A stretch of 44,077 bases of DNA from Phycisphaera sp. (GTDB taxonomy: Bacteria; Planctomycetota; Phycisphaerae; Phycisphaerales; Phycisphaeraceae): positions 1 to 44,077 of the forward strand of contig JANQPR010000139.1 in NCBI GenBank assembly GCA_028285385.1, read 5' to 3'. Positions 43,590-44,077 of the stretch are shown in pieces (position 1 is the first letter of the stretch; the number at the start of each line of letters is the position of its first letter). The notes beneath the pieces are model-generated. The model was not told the DNA's origin. It made no database searches and was given only the letters and a program-made list of their open reading frames with translations. A program made the position numbers and the translations under genes.

Positions 43590-44077
43590 TCACCACCACC
43601 GCGGCCGCACCGCGAACACCCACAACTCCTCAGATCCTGCGTGGAAGTGCCGGGTTGTTCCCACGCGTTCGTACCGCTGCGCGATCAGGCCGGGCATCGT
43701 CGCCGCGAACGCCTCCCAATCGGCCGGCTCTGCCACCAACACCAACCGCCGCCGGTCGAGCGCCGCCCATTCTTCAGCCGTGAACCGCGGGTCGACGCGC
43801 GACGTGTCCCGGCCGGTGTAGAACGCCAGTGAGTGGTCCGTGTACCCCACCGTGCGGATCGCCGGCTGATCAAACCCCGTTGCTTCCGATACCGCGTGAA
43901 CCAGTTGCGGCGTGCTGTGCCGGTTGAACACCCGCGACTCCTGCCACGCCGCGACGACGTACAACCCGACGAACACGCCCCACGCCACCACCGCCCCAAT
44001 CGCGCGTCGCCGAACGCCCACGCGCCCAACGAGCAGCGCCGCCACCATCACCCCCGCCGCCAACCCCATCGGCCACA
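43590..44077 (-). CDS. C-terminal part of a membrane glycosyltransferase-like protein (ArnT/PMT type)
   Basis: The frame is open to the window edge, giving about 162 residues; the N-terminus lies outside. It begins with the end of a hydrophobic region (MVAALLVGRVGVRRR, AVVAWGVFVGLYVVAAW), followed by a soluble tail containing AIRTVGYTDHSLAFYTGRD and RRRLVLVAEPADWEAF. A last membrane helix followed by a domain with the GY-x-E/D-x-SL-x-FY pattern is characteristic of ArnT-like family 39 glycosyltransferases, which move sugars from lipid carriers on the outer face of the membrane. The catalytic N-terminus is not visible, so this is provisional. Confidence 0.65.
   Translation of the reverse strand, partial: WPMGLAAGVMVAALLVGRVGVRRRAIGAVVAWGVFVGLYVVAAWQESRVFNRHSTPQLVHAVSEATGFDQPAIRTVGYTDHSLAFYTGRDTSRVDPRFTAEEWAALDRRRLVLVAEPADWEAFAATMPGLIAQRYERVGTTRHFHAGSEELWVFAVRPRWW

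Overview
The window is G+C-rich bacterial chromosome (about two thirds G+C by eye) and most probably comes from a planctomycete of the Phycisphaerae type. The basis is the combination of three PEP-CTERM proteins, two of which carry dockerin-like calcium-binding repeats, two formylglycine-type sulfatases, an NhaC-type sodium/proton antiporter, an rpmB-dnaG-rpoD run and a full CsrA/FliW flagellar set. The assignment is inferred from gene content and no marker tree was made. There are no rRNA or tRNA genes, insertion sequences, phage genes or CRISPR arrays.

Layout. Positions 1-12.8 kb hold mostly short housekeeping and accessory units: a partial repeat protein behind an ECF sigma factor, sulfatase 1, argC, an hsp20 gene behind a textbook sigma-54 promoter, a HAD phosphatase divergent from an amidohydrolase, four small unknown genes, thiol peroxidase, an alpha/beta hydrolase, cysK, and a two-gene membrane pair whose second member has an HExxH motif. 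Positions 12.8-25.9 kb form a minus-strand flagellar region. In transcription order it reads flgF, flgG, flgA, flgH, terminator, flgI, rod-binding flgJ-like gene, flgN, flgK, flgL, fliW, csrA, flagellin, TPR gene. Positions 26.1-27.3 kb hold a compact small-RNA candidate and an orphan ABC ATPase. Positions 27.3-32.3 kb hold rpoD, dnaG and rpmB. Positions 32.3-40.2 kb (minus) hold sulfatase 2, an exported protein, a CPBP protease, gamma-glutamyltransferase, the NhaC-like antiporter and a PEP-CTERM protein. Positions 40.4-43.5 kb (plus) hold two large exported PEP-CTERM proteins, one of them a trypsin-like protease. The window ends in the tail of a membrane glycosyltransferase-like protein.

How it works together. 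The strongest signals are regulatory. First, the leaders of flagellin, fliW and csrA each contain a hairpin with GGA in its loop. In flagellin the hairpin has a perfect 7-bp stem and its AAGGAG loop is the ribosome-binding site. That is the form expected of a CsrA-repressed message, with FliW as the CsrA antagonist. Second, perfect or near-perfect sigma-54 promoters sit before hsp20, flgI and flgF. Two of them have an inverted repeat upstream in an enhancer-like position, and the flgI promoter follows a terminator that splits the flagellar run. Third, at least seven unrelated genes have a TANNNT hexamer exactly 6-7 nt before the start codon and no ribosome-binding site, so they are probably leaderless.

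Limits: all functions are assigned by reading motifs in the translations. Starts were chosen by ribosome-binding site, -10 spacing or family length, and alternatives are stated. Promoters, terminators and RNA structures were found by eye and have not been tested.
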